Below are positions 50,210 to 62,419 of a DNA stretch of 64,000 bases, piece by piece. The notes under the pieces are model-generated. The model searched no databases. It was not told where the DNA came from and saw only the letters and a program-made list of their open reading frames with translations. The translations under genes were made by a program, and so were the position numbers. How positions within the stretch are numbered: the first letter of the stretch is position 1; every line of letters begins with the position of its first letter. The stretch comes from Osmia lignaria lignaria (Eukaryota > Arthropoda > Insecta > Hymenoptera > Megachilidae): assembly GCF_051020975.1 (NCBI RefSeq), contig NC_135045.1, positions 5,582,501 through 5,646,500 of the forward strand. Direction: 5' to 3'.

Positions 50210-50482
50210 TTACAGAATGGTACTTTTAGCCTGTGCACTGACTCGATATAAGGTTCGTTGGCCACGTTTGTTGTATACTTTACGAGCTTCCGACTCGGTT
50301 TCCGGTATTCGTACGAAAATCAAATTGGTATTCTCGAGATGCAGGAGTTCCGTGCATTCTATCTGCAGCAATATAATCTTCTGAGTTCCGTCCGTGTAAC
50401 GGTGGTCATCGTCTTTTTCTCTTTCCGTCTGGATGTTACTTTCTTTCGGGCACGTAGTAAGCTCCAAAAATTCTTGTTCCAC
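50210..50482 (-). CDS. Unidentified coding-like block, possible last exon of a nested gene
   Basis: The minus-strand open frame runs from a GTG at 50482 (the frame opens at an in-frame TGA about 24 bases upstream) to TAA at 50210. It encodes about 90 residues, ending ARKVYNKRGQRTLYRVSAQA then KSTIL. Codon use is balanced and GC-richer than the surroundings, and it includes a charged Glu/Asp/Arg-rich stretch (QTEREKDDDHRYTDGT). An AATAAA overlaps the stop codon (50206-50211 on the minus strand), and an AG that could be an acceptor precedes TGGAACAAG. I do not recognise the protein. On the + strand a good-looking acceptor (TTCTTGTTTTATTACAG, ending about 50215) opens a different 60-residue frame, so the strand is uncertain. 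It could also be a decayed retrocopy. Confidence 0.28.
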   Translation of the reverse strand: MEQEFLELTTCPKESNIQTEREKDDDHRYTDGTQKIILLQIECTELLHLENTNLIFVRIPETESEARKVYNKRGQRTLYRVSAQAKSTIL

Positions 50483-51071
50483 TGTTTTATTATTGGCATA
50501 TCATGCAAAAATTTAAATATTAACGAAACACTTGTAATATAATAAATATTTGAAGATACAAGAAGACATAAGGTGGAACGGGGTAAATTCACAAACGGGC
50601 CAAGTGCATATGACGGTTATTTTTATGATAATATGAGCGAAATTTTCCTAGCTAATGTGTAGTAATTTATTCAAAATTAATATAAGCCATTCCGATATAC
50701 ATAGATGTCGCGCAAGAGTGGACGTGTTTTCGCTATACCCCCTTTTATATTTCAGCAAAAAGTGCTTTGTTTAAAAATTGATAACTATAAAACTAAACAA
50801 AAGCATTTTATAGCAGGCTTGTTAATAATTCTGCTGTTACCCTATTGAATATGAAACAAGGATTCAAAGCATTTTTAACTCAAAGGTACGCTCTTGCCTC
50901 ATTTTCGGGGAAAGTGCAGGGTATTTGACATTTTGTACAATTTCCTATCAAAATGAAAATTTACAAAGAAAATTAGAGTCCTAGCAGATTGAAAATACAC
51001 AGGTTTAAATTCCAACTTTACAAAAACCAGTCTGCACTTGCTCCGTTTCACCTTACAGAATCGATTAAAGA

Positions 51072-51445
51072 GGGTTCCTCTAGCAAAACCGATGATATGA
51101 GGAAAGCAGAAGTTCTCAAAATCTTAATTTTAACGATATTAATATTAAACTGGAAAGTACGAAGAATAAAGTAAATAGTAATTCAAATTTTCCCCGCGTA
51201 AATTTTTATACACAAGTGGTGCAGAGTATATATGTATGAAGTCCCCTTCCTTACATCGTCACTTCTCCCCGGACTATGCGCTGAGTAGGGTGGAAGTCGC
51301 GGGGTGGGAGTCCGTAGCAGGAAGAGTCTATAAAAAGGGCGGGAATCCGTGAAACTGGAAACTTGAGAACTGAGGAACCTGGATATCACCATTTTTCCCA
51401 GAGAAGCCTATCATGCTCAGTACGGTGCATATATTGGGATTAGAT
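51072..51445. mobile_element. Family A MITE, diverged copy 3
   Basis: Colinear with the 10831 copy: GGAAAGCAGAAGTTCTCAAA, TTAACGATATTAATATTAAA and TTTTTATACACAAGTGGTGC, then a GC-rich part with internal changes, ending GAGAAGCCTATCATGCTCAG. The middle GC-rich stretch is longer and contains partial repeats of GGGAGTCCG / GGGAATCCG. Confidence 0.7.
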
Positions 51446-53199
51446 TAAAAGCTTTTGCACTTTGTCAATTAACCGCTTTTAGAACTTCATTTTCCCCTTG
51501 AAATCATAATGAATTAGAATAAAATTTCTCAAGAATTGTACTTCTAACGTTGAAGTTGATACATTTAAAAAGAAAATTATTCAAACAATCAAGGTGTAAT
51601 TTTTCCAGCAATTAAACTTAACATTTCCACTCTTCAAAAAAAAACTTCTTTCAGACACTTAACCGCTTCTTTGTGACTAAACAGCTCGTTAAAATTTCCT
51701 TCGCGTAACTCTTCGCTGAAATTTTACACATGAGAGTTAAAATGATCCGAAGTTACTTGAATTCCTCGCTCTTGTAACCCACTTGGCGAGGAAGTTCGCA
51801 ACTTTTCGCTGCATGCTTTGCAAGTCCATTCTCGTTTCGTCAGTATCTTTATCTCCGCGTTAAAAAATCTGCAAAAGCAGCGTGGCTGGTATGATTTTAT
51901 TGTAAGATACGTTATACTATACCGTTTATGCATTCTACTTTTCTCTTCATGCAGAATATCATTTAGTAAAGCGTTATGGTAGGATGAAATATTCATTCTT
52001 TTAAATAATAGGGGATCGTTATAAAAAATCTAATTAAATCATTTCTTTTGTAATTAATTTTATTAATAAACATATAATTAAACATTTAAAAGAGGAGAAT
52101 TAAAAACAATTATTCGCTACACCTTTATGATACGACATTCACATTATTATTAAATTAAACTATAATTTCTTTTTTCTACATTTTCTTTAATTAATATTTC
52201 ATTTTTATCAATGTGGTGTTGTATCTGTAGGGATGTTATTAAATTTAATAAATATTGAAAGGAATCCAAGCAGAGGGCTTCAAGCTACGTTGAAAGCTCA
52301 GACGAAAATATTGTTTTGTACAAATTTAAATTATTAGGATATGTTTCAAACCAGCTGCAGATCTCATTACACCAGCTTATGATCGGAACGCTCCAATTAA
52401 CGGTTGTAAACAAACGGGGTTGCAGGAAAATTCTTCTCTTACCAGGTGGCAAACACTTGATGCCGTTGTTATTCATTACGTGGCTCGAGGAAAGTTAAGC
52501 CTCCGCGTTAACCACTTCTTCTCATCCTTCGAGTTGTTAAAGCCCGGCCTCTTCTAACGCTACTTTCACCCGGGGCCATCTCTTCCACATTGCCACTCAG
52601 CGCCATTACTTTTCCTCTAATATCTCGAAATGCGTGCAATCTGGAACACTACTCGAGCAACCGAGAAAACCCTCCGATTCTCTCTGCACTTTGGTTCAAG
52701 TAATCAGAACCGAGAAGGGCCCTCGGATTACCGCTTTAAACGTGCAAATATCACGCTTCGTCGACGATCGTCACGTCGTAAATCCACCGTAAACTCTATC
52801 TTCGAGACTTCTTTGCACGTTGAAAAGTGCCAGAATCGCCGTTCCTTAGACAAGGATCTATATCCTCTGCTCTTCTTCAATACCTCTAAATAAAATATAA
52901 ATTTCATTATATCGCATTTCTTTGGCGATTGCGATTAACTCTTTAAGGCAGAGAATTTTAAAATAAAAAAAAGGTATGCGTTGCACATACACCTAAATTA
53001 GTGGGATACGATGTGAACCTCTGAGCTGCGGGTAATTTTAATTTTTCGAGGTGATGATTAAAAAAGTAGGACAGTTTTAAATCCACCATGCTGTAAAGAG
53101 TTAACCCTTTTTGATCATTTTCTGCTGAATGATTTTTCAGGGCGACACGATTATTTTTGTTTTGTTTTAAATTTCATATTAAGAATTTTATTCTCGAAA

Positions 53200-53640
53200 A
53201 TGAAGAATTTTCACAGCTTCCATGACATAGAAGTGTACCAATGGTTAAAAGTTATGGTTAAATCGAATCCGTACAAAAAATGCGAACGACTTGCCGATAA
53301 ATTCAGTTCATCAGCTGATACCATGTTTTAGTATTGAAGGAATATTGGAAAAGCTGGTAGTGCACAGTTCGAGTGAAAAGAATTGCATCGACCGAACAAC
53401 CATCGCCACTTCCTTGTTACCCAGGCAGAAATTTCAGACTTCTCTCGACAGAATTGTTACGGGAGATGAGAAGTGCATATTGCACTGTTGTGATTCGCCC
53501 AACAGCCAATGGATAAATATTGGAAATGCACTGAAAAGCAGTAGTTGAATCCAAAGGAGATCATGTTATATTAGTTTGATGTATTATACATCAAATAAAG
53601 GACTTTGAATGCGAAAAGGTTTATGATCTGTATACCTAAG
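53200..53640 (+). pseudogene. Mariner transposase relic, HTH-to-catalytic-core fragment
   Basis: A shifted frame near 53255-53320 gives VKSNPYKKCERLADKFSSSA, like the second helix-turn-helix of mariner (L-A-x-x-F-x-x-S). From about 53370 a 50-residue frame reads SSEKNCIDRTTIATSLLPRQ then KFQTSLDRIVTGDEKCILHC and SQWINIGNALKSSS before TGA at 53546. The catalytic Asp of T-G-D-E-K is retained, while the usual Trp after EK is Cys. A further shifted remnant (PKEIMLY, then FDVLY after a stop) corresponds to the P-K-K-V-M-L-x-x-W-W-D motif. At least two stops or frameshifts are present, so it is inactive. Confidence 0.82.
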
Positions 53641-54859
53641 AATATTGTACAATGATATTCATGGGATATCAATTTAAAGTTTAAAATTTTATTAAAAATT
53701 TCTACACAATTACAGCTCTATATTTTCCATCAGCAAATATTTAATTTTCTAATGGAAATTTCTTTTTACTTATAAAATAATTATCATTGTCATATGATTA
53801 ATTAATTCTTATAAACAATATGAGTTTAGAAACTTGATTTCACTCAGTAAGATGTAACAAATACTGCTTTATAATTATTGAAACTGAATAGAGTGTAAGT
53901 ACAAATGGAATACCGCAGTGAAAATGAATATGTGTAGTACGTTATAATTGCAATTATTCAAAGTACGATTGCTTCATTTCTCAGTTGACGGTGTTCATTT
54001 GATACTTTGCGAAATGTTACTTAATATTTTTAAAAAATTTCTTCCTCTCAGTTATTCGATTATATTAAAGTAGTGATAGTTAACGGAGACCGATAAGAAT
54101 TTGATAAAAAGAATTTTTTTTCAAAAAAGATAGAGTAAGAAAGAATAACAATAGAAACGTTAGAAATGGGGATTAGACTAATTGTAAGTGAAGTTCAAAG
54201 AAGGGAGAATTAAACGTTGGAAGCCGTACAAACAAAATAGTACGAATGATCATACTGAACTAGGTTGATGACCTTTTTAGATGTGCCTAATGTGTGATGA
54301 CTCAAAATATTTCTGTGGCAATTAAAAAATCTGTAACAGTGATTGTAAAAAAATTCAACGCTGTATATATATAATTTTGCATAGGACCTATTTTGCAAGA
54401 ATATATTTCTGCGACGTAGTTATCGAGGCCCTGCTGTTTATCTCAAAATTTCCGGTTCAGCCTGCAGCGGTATAACGTATTTAGTGTTCTATACAAGAGA
54501 CATTGAAACCCGTGCTTTATGTACCAAACAGGTAAATATAGTGGAAACCATGCGTCCTGTTCAACGTATTGCTGCGAATCGAGTAATTTCGATTGACCTA
54601 CTGCATTGTCCTACGGATTGAGTGTAGCTCACAAAAGCGATCTATATTTTTCTTTTTATCTTTTCCAATGTCTGTGTTTCGTCGTTGATACTGCACTGTG
54701 GTGCAAAAAGCTACTATTTTAGTGTTCGCTTAATTTTTCGAAAAAATTGCCTGAAGCCTTTCAAGTTCAATAATAATCAATAAAATTTGTTGCTAATACA
54801 CGAGACATGTATTGCGTCAATTTTAAGTTACAAACTTAACGAAATGACCCGTGTATCGA

Positions 54860-56060
54860 CGTATTATTTTCCCCGAATTCGATACTGGTTTCCGGTATTG
54901 AACTCCCCGCTGTTCCGTCCACGTCACGTTACAAAGGCATTTTCAGTTTCTCTTGTCGTTTCTTCTTTTTCATTTATCCTTATTTTCGTTTTTCCTCCAA
55001 GCCTTCGCGAGGGTTCCTTAGCAGATAACAAGATAGCAACGGACCGTAACGAAAAATATCTTCCACCGGAGAAAATTGTCCAGAACTCGTCACGGAAAAC
55101 ACAGGAGGCGATGCTTGAGAGCAAAGAGCGAAAGAAAAACCCTGAAACATAGAGAAGGGTCGAAAGGAAGGAAAGAAAAGAGAGAGAAAACAGCTCTTGT
55201 TATCCTCCGACAGCGTCGAAATGTACGTATCACCAAATACATAACAAAGCGATCTACGTCCTTGTTTCTTTCCCTCCTTTCCCCCCGTAACAAGTGTCAG
55301 ATTTCTCGTTCTGTATGTCTGGTTAGCAGGGTGACCGGGTAACCGCTGATTGTACAATCACAGGTGAAATACGTGCCATAATGTAGAAAAATATAAAGTA
55401 GCAGTGGCGTAATTGATTTGTTAATAATACAGGAAATTTCAAAATTAATATACAGTGCAGAGATGGAAAGAATATTAGCGGGACGGCACAGGGGGAAAGG
55501 GAGCACTTCGCACGCTCCGCCCTGTCCCTATGTTTAATCCTCGCGTTTAAAGTTCGCCGCAACGCTGACTTCGTACCACTTCCCTTTGTCGCGAAGTCTC
55601 ATTTTTCATCTTTGCCAGGCGACACGATTAGTGTGTGATCGCATTGGCCAATAGCGCGCGATAATCTGGAATGCGTGTGCGTGAGGCGTGACGTACCGAC
55701 TACGACCAATCGTATGTCGATCAATTCCTTTCGCTATTATTCTTTCTATCTCTGGACAATACTGTTCGTCCGCGAAAAGATGGCATGCGATATAGGAAAG
55801 AGGCAACGGGGATCTTCGTTTGCTCCGCCTAACCCCACTCCTAATGTCTAGCTTAATTCCCACCCATAGGTTCCGGAGTCTATGCGACTGCTTTGAAGTC
55901 ATCGTCACTGCATCGCTCTGTTCCAGTCACGCTTGACCGATTCATTTGTTTTCTTCGTCAGGCGATTCGACCAATTACAGAAATACTTGTGATGCGAAGT
56001 AGGGATATCGGGTAGTGGGGCATAGATCCCGCCAAGTTTTAGCCATACGTCGTCTAGCGG
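54860..56060. other. Largest GC-richer island, with CCAAT motifs
   Basis: About 1.2 kb of GC-richer, CpG-containing DNA. It carries the longest open frames of the window on opposite strands over the same bases (54787-55152 plus, 54980-55357 minus). Both are rich in Arg/Lys/Ser and unlike known proteins. At 55643-55658 an ATTGGCCAAT inverted CCAAT pair stands next to GCGCGC, and further CCAAT motifs lie at about 55704 and 55969. This arrangement is promoter-like, but no gene is attached to it in the window. Confidence 0.35.
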
Positions 56061-56339
56061 ACGAATAGTACAGTGCTGCTACTTCATTATGAAATTAGGT
56101 TACGGCAAGTTTGGGTGTTTCTGTTTTTAGGTTATTAGATACGGCAAAAATAAATATGTTTTATGATGTAAAAAATATAAATTAATTGTTTTGTCAATAT
56201 TGTAGAGTAGTTTAAAAAAGAATTATGCATCCATCATATAAACACTATAAAAATCACGCATCTATATTAAGAAGTATCTAAAGCTTCTTTCTATTAAATT
56301 AATACTGTAAACATACTGCATATTCCGACGAGCTAATAA

Positions 56340-56490
56340 AGCAGCCTACATTTCCTCCTTCTGGAAGGTAGCCAAACTGATTCCCATCATAAAATCGAAT
56401 AAACCTAGTACAGCTTCAAATAGTCATAAACCTATCAACCTACTGAGCTTCTTTGGTAAAACATGTGGGTAGACCAATATCATAATACTT
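56340..56490 (+). pseudogene. Non-LTR (jockey-like) reverse transcriptase scrap
   Basis: After a one-base shift at about 56362 the frame reads WKVAKLIPIIKSNKPSTA then SNSHKPINLLSFFGKTCG and a stop. This matches the early reverse-transcriptase motif of jockey-type elements: F-P-x-x-W-K-x-A-x-(I/L)-I-P-I-x-K-P-x-K, then S-Y-R-P-I-S-L-L-x-x-x-G-K. Upstream, TFPPS is still visible in the neighbouring frame. About 150 bp is recognisable and neither the catalytic Y-x-D-D segment nor a poly(A) end is seen, so this is an internal fragment of an old insertion. Confidence 0.75.
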
Positions 56491-59412
56491 TTTTTTATTT
56501 GTATTAATTTTGAACCTATCAGTACAGTCTTTATTATTAATTCGACAAATATATTAATTGAGATTGTATGATGAAATTGCAAAAATTTTTAATTATTCCA
56601 AGCACTGTTAAGTTTAATAGCTGTTTAAACAAGTTTGTTCAGCTTCATAAGAGAAAGCAGACTCGATAGGCCGAGAAGGAAATGCTAAACATCTTGAATT
56701 ATTCACGAATTCGAAGCAACTTCGAGCGTGCTAATTAACCGACAGCCTGTTGTCACGTAAGGTTTCTCCTTAAGCGGGAAATTAAACGTCAAAACAAACA
56801 TCATGTGTATACTTGCACAGTCAAACGATCAATTGATGATGCAAACCCTTTGACTTACGTTAATAAAATCTTTAATTAAACAGTAACGACTGGTTTTCCT
56901 TAATTAACTTGGCGACACCTGTAATGAATGTTTAATTGGAATTGGTTTCGCTCGATTAATACAAATCAATACGAACAAATGACGTTATTGGAATATATCA
57001 AACTTATGGTTACCATTTCATCGGTATTCTAAGTAAATCTATTTTTAAATAAAAATGTTGTATTAAAAGCTTAAGGTTTCATGAAAATAACTATAAATGA
57101 CGTTAACTATTCTTATTATCGTTACCCAAAATCTATTGAAAATTAGGTAGTATCATTGTGTGTTATACCCGTATCGATGATTGCAATCTTGCAAGATTAC
57201 AAACAATGCTTCATTTACTGATGCACCTCTCAATTATAATATCCTGAAAATATGATTCATTTGTGCATGGCGTGCGCCTGCATGATTGTTCAACGAATCA
57301 GATTAGTTCTGTATCATTGCAGAATTTGCAGATGCCATTCTTTGATATATCACAAACATATTCCATTATAAACCTACCATCAGTTCTATTCATACATTCA
57401 ACGACAATTTATGACAATTGCTTGTTTGATGGTTGTATAACATTTTTTTCTTGTTGCATAGTCAAATAAAATAAAAAAATATATTTGATTGTATTCCGAA
57501 TATCAGCATGAAAAACGGCAAGAATTTATGGGATGACCTGTTTTTTTTTTTTTCAACAGCGAGCAATTTGTTGTCGATCGAAAACCAAAGTATCCCCTTA
57601 AATGTAACTGGTGTTCTAAAACTTTTGATCGATGTTGTACAACAAACGGACGTTAAACGTTACATCCGATAAATACCAATCAGATGAGTATCCAATCAGG
57701 TTTCGTTCAGTCGTTGAAAAGTATTGAAACCCGGGAAGTTCACATGGGAAGCTCTTTTATCGTGTGTCGCAAAGCAAATTGGATTTATAAATAAAGCCTC
57801 CCTATTTATTTCCGCGAGCAAAAGCCTCGATGCTTGCACATCGACACGGCAAATAAATGATTAAAATGTATCCATTACTGTGCAAATGTAATATTTTCGA
57901 ATTACTCATGTGTCTCGGTGTGAACACACGGTATTCGGGAAAGCAGATGCGGCAGTTTATCGCGATTAACACGTATCATGCCGGCACGCGAACGCCTAAT
58001 GACCTACACACTTCTCTTCGTCGATTAACGCGATTTTATTTACCGGTATCGCTTTTCGTGTCTTTTACCAATATAGAATTTACAGCGTCAATAAAAAAAT
58101 TTGAAATCACGATAAATCGTGTTTATGTCAAATTTGATTAACCATAATTAATTGGTATTTTCATTACTTTTTAGATTGTACATCTTTTGAGATAAAAAGC
58201 GAATATTATGCTTCATATCAGGGGCGTCATGTTAATGGTGAAAATTCAGATGTAGGTATTTCAATTAAAATGTTTTAAAAGGTTTGGTGCTCTGGAAAAG
58301 CACTTTTCTCGTAAATGATGCAAATCTGTTGAGCCAAAGAACATTATTGTATTATTTCCGGTTTAATGTCTTTATTATCTTTCTTTTAAAGAGCATTCTT
58401 TACTCTCGGAGCTCAGATATAGTAGTAAATTTTTCATTTATTCTAATGTAGAGGAAAAATAATAGTGTTCATATTTGATAAACGTTTTAAAAATACATTA
58501 TTTTTATTTAAAAAACGCGATTTCTTTTGATTTTACATCATTGAATCTTTTTTTTTAAATTATAACACTCTAGCGATAGAAACATTTTAACTTATTAGAA
58601 AAAGAAAAATTTTCCATCAATTAAAAAAATGTGCTGAACAGAAAATTACTTTTTGGTCATCAAACGATGCAATTTGCTCTTAAACATATTTTCATAACTT
58701 TGCATTCGAGGAGACATTTCGTTATTCATAAATCTTAATTTAGATTAAGAATATGATTTGCACAGTATCTATAAATTACAAACCATGGCAAAACAATTTG
58801 GGTTTTTTCATTTCGAATATGTTCCATTCCATATTCTAACAGACGATCCGTTAATATAAACGAATAAATAAATAAATGTTCGTTTAAACGTCCCGAGAAA
58901 CCAAAAGCAGCTGAAACGCTCTTTGCTCCGCGGAACGAATTTAAGCTTATGAATATTCAGGTTGGATATAGAATTACAAGTGCCATAGCAACAAAGTTCT
59001 GATTAAAACCTGCAACATTTCCGTTTGAGGCGCATCGTTCGAGTAAAAATTTTCGTTCAGTTTTCGAGTAATTATTCCGTAGTTTTGGATTGCTTTATAA
59101 AAGGAAAGTTTAAACGGAAACAAATGAAATGACTTCAACACCGTATTAACACATTGTTCGCTGGCTATTTTATAGAAAAGTTAACGAGTGCCGCCAACTA
59201 TTTTCACAATTGAATGAAAAGTGTTCAATTATAAACAGGAATTTCAATAAATTTATTGGTACATAATTGTAAACAATTATTTACGATGACTATATATTTT
59301 TTAACCAACTTCGAAAAAGAAGGAGGTTACTCAATTCGATCAGTATATATACTTTTTTTTTTTTATATAAAAAATAATTCCAATATTACTTTTGTACAAA
59401 GAATTTCTTTCT

Positions 59413-59615
59413 TTAACCCTTGAACAACGGAGTCTGGGTCAATCGTGACCGAAACTTTCAATACAAGGAAATTAACCTAAAGTTAAATGTATGATTTTTT
59501 AAGGAAATAGTTTCATATATTGAAAAAATAATTTTTAAAGTAACAGCGTAAAATTTAGAAAATGAAAATAATACAAAATTGTGGCTTTCTTCATGATCCG
59601 CCATCCGAGGGTTAA
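59413..59615 (-). mobile_element. TTAA-flanked piggyBac-type MITE, copy 6 (full length)
   Basis: A 203 bp copy with intact TTAA on both sides (59413-59416 and 59612-59615). The left end is CCCTTGAACAACGGAGTCTG and the right end is GATCCGCCATCCGAGGG. Reverse-complementing the right end gives CCCTCGGATGGCGGATC, so the ends are imperfect inverted repeats. It is the best-preserved copy here. Confidence 0.82.
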
Positions 59616-60000
59616 TGTAGTACATTTCGTGTAACTGTTATTTGCATCATCCCAAACGGATATTGAATGCTTCAGATTTTTCTTACTAGCAAAATTGTCC
59701 ACAAAATATACGACCGAACTTCTTCTGTCACTTCTGCAATCTTCTTGCGGGGAATACGCAGTTGCTCGGGAAGCATCAAACTTGTAAGCTACATATTTTA
59801 TCTGTGATAAAGTGCTCTGTTCTTATATTCCACTCCAATAAAGTTTAGCTCTGCCGAGAACGTGTTTCTCTTTTTCCCACGATTGCAGGCGATTTCCGCC
59901 CTGGAACACATCCTGGTATTAAAAGAATACATTTCTGGATTTTGAGTTAAACCGATGTTTCCCATTTTTAACAATTTTACTAGCGAACACTTTGGGACGT

Positions 60001-60034
60001 GAAAATGAAAATGAAAATGAAAATGAAAAATGAA
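60001..60034 (+). repeat. (GAAAAT)n microsatellite
   Basis: Four perfect GAAAAT units are followed by one GAAAAAT variant. It explains the His/Phe-rich minus-strand open frame at 59798-60040. Confidence 0.92.
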
Positions 60035-60119
60035 TTTCAAATTAATGACAAGTTTAAATCCTATTAAAAATATATAAACGTTGCAATGTTAAGATTTCAA
60101 TGTCGCGTTTGAAAGAAAT

Positions 60120-60500
60120 TTAACTCTTTACTGGCGCACAGTCTGCAATATCGTTTGTACGGGATAACGAATCTTTTATTTTCGTACGTTCCGTGTCCAA
60201 GTCACGATCAGCGAGAGAGTTTCGAACGGACATTCGATTTACGCATCAAAATTAAGCCACGCTTCGCTTGCACCGTTCGTCCGGTATTTTTTTTAACTCT
60301 GATTTTTAACTCCTGACCGATTCACAATCAGCATGAGACGTCAGTGTGATCGGTAGGAAGAACGTATCACGAGGCACGGGTGCTAGATAACGTTGGAAAG
60401 GGGCGAATTCCGGTGAGCGTGGAAGGGTGGAAGCACCGGGACAGGATAAACGAGGCAGATTCAGATTGATGCAGGATGCAAGAAGTTACTTTCCAATGAA
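60120..60500. other. GC-richer block, unassigned
   Basis: CpG-containing sequence (GCACCGTTCGTCCGG, GGGGCGAATTCCGGTGAGCG) between AT-rich flanks, with no open frame above 60 codons. It contains a TGAGACGTCAG (CRE-like) at 60333. Possibly regulatory. Confidence 0.28.
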
Positions 60501-62019
60501 CTGCTACTGCAGCTAGAAAATAAGATAATGGCCAGAGAAAAAGTCACTCGTTTAACGATTATAAATTGATCCGGAATGCGAAATCTAACGACACAAAAGT
60601 CATTCATTTTTACTGAAACTGAATTATTAACGTTGACCATTACAGTGAAAATATAGACAGATGCAGTGATACACGTGAAAATTAGCAGGAATATTAATTA
60701 GTTAATATTCTAATTTAAGCTCTCAATTTTTTATCTAGTAAAATTGGATAATACATAATACAATTATTTTTTCTGAAGTAATTTTGAAAACGAGACTTAC
60801 AATGAATTTACTGCTTCGATACAATGTGGTTAGTGAAACGAAACACTTACTTTGTACCTTCAGTTTTTATTTTCAACTCTCACCTATTCTTTCTTTCCAT
60901 TCGCCCTCCCGTTATACTGTTACATTCACTTGCTCTTTCTTTCACCCAACCTGAAACGTACATTTTTCTTTTTTAAAGTCAAGGGACCATGTTTTTTCTT
61001 TCGATCATCGTTCCGGGTCACACGATTCTTGTTATTCGATTCCAAACAGTGTACATTCGTACCCTACCCTCTCAAGTTTCCCCGCATTCCTCAGTAGTAT
61101 CGTTTACACGAATCAAAATATCCTTTGCATCTGAACTTTACTATTTCTCACATGAGTTTTTTGAACATATCCTGAAATTGGATGAATAGAACCAGGACAA
61201 ATTTCTGATACCAATGCAATTTAACTTTGTACCTTTTTTTAACAAGTTGATTGCCAAACTGAAACTGTTGAAAATTTCGTTAGGAAATAGTTTTATTTTG
61301 AACAAATTTTATTTATTCTAGTGTTCTAGTAAACTAATTTTTCAAGCTTCACAAACAATCTGGAACAGTTTGATCCAATTTTAAGAAAGTTATTTTGTTT
61401 TAATGGTGTGCAAATACTTTATGGACTCGCTGTATGTCGTTTAAATGAAATACGTTTAACGTATGCATTATGCAAAATGTGCAAAATAAAAAATGCATCA
61501 TCAGTGTACATGAATGATGTAATAAACTTCTATTCAACTCAAATATCTCTATATTTTTTCTATAAAAATGTGCACTTGCCTAAACGTCCTTAAATAATAA
61601 ACTGTCTTACTTCATTGGAAATAATGTTATTTCTATTTTAATACACATAGAAATTGTTTGCTCTTTAACTTAATTGAAAGCATTATTATTAATTACGGAG
61701 ATTATCAAACCTTCCGATGCATAGGTGTTTAGTTTGCACTTGAAAGCTTCGTGATGTACTTATTAGTTACAGTTAATTAATTATAATCAAGTAATATCAA
61801 ATTTAATTATCAAACAAGTATTAATATTAATAATGATACAGCTATTATTTGCACTACTTTGTGCGATTTTAATCCATCTTTCATACGAACAAATATAATA
61901 ATATGATGTACTATAATATGACGACACATAGCATCATATGAAACTTGAACCAACATATTTTGAAACCAATCTTTCAATCTCTTATACCCGAAATAGCAGT
62001 GGAAATACCGTATGCTACG

Positions 62020-62316
62020 GATGAAGCAACGTTTTAACAGAATTGAAATTCGAAGCACACGGCGAAATCAGTTCAGAAGTGGTTGCGTTTACAACCGTTT
62101 AAGATGTTAGATTGGCCTGCAGAGAATCCGGATCTAAATTGAATAGAGCATTTGCGGGTCCACTTGAACAAAACGCTTGCATTATCATGCCACCAACATT
62201 CATCGACGATTTGTGAAGCAGAATACAAGGAGAATGAGAAAAAGATTAATCCTGGCTATTATCAAAGTTTAGTAGAAGGAATAATGCCTATGAACAAATC
62301 AAAAGCTTCTAACTGA
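62020..62316 (+). pseudogene. Tc1-type transposase relic, C-terminal part
   Basis: The frame reads NSKHTAKSVQKWLRLQPFK then MLDWPAENPDLN, a TGA, then IEHLRVHLNKTLALSCHQ and finally KINPGYYQSLVEGIMPMN, stopping at 62314. The motif order K-H-T-(A/S), L-D-W-P-A-x-x-P-D-L-N-P-I-E-(H/N)-L-W, (S/N)-P-x-Y-x-x-x-(L/V)-V-x-x-M is the end of Tc1-family DDE transposases. The catalytic Glu of I-E-H-L survives, but a stop precedes it and another precedes NSKH. A short CCCCGTATAAG sequence 100 bp downstream (about 62411) may be the decayed 3' end. The N-terminal half is absent or unrecognisable. Confidence 0.85.
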
Positions 62317-62419
62317 AAGCTCTAATAATTTTATGAAATTTGATAAATTTGAAAGACAAATTTTAATTTTGGAAAATATCTTTCACAAGGTACAAATGTT
62401 ACTTTCTTAACACCCCGTA

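Noticed and set aside
54787..55357. Longest open frames of the window (121 codons plus strand, 125 codons minus strand)
   Set aside because: They overlap on opposite strands in a GC-richer island, are Arg/Lys/Ser-rich and match no family I know. Stop-poor composition explains both.
59798..60040. Frame starting with a HFHFHF run
   Set aside because: Direct translation of the (GAAAAT)n microsatellite.
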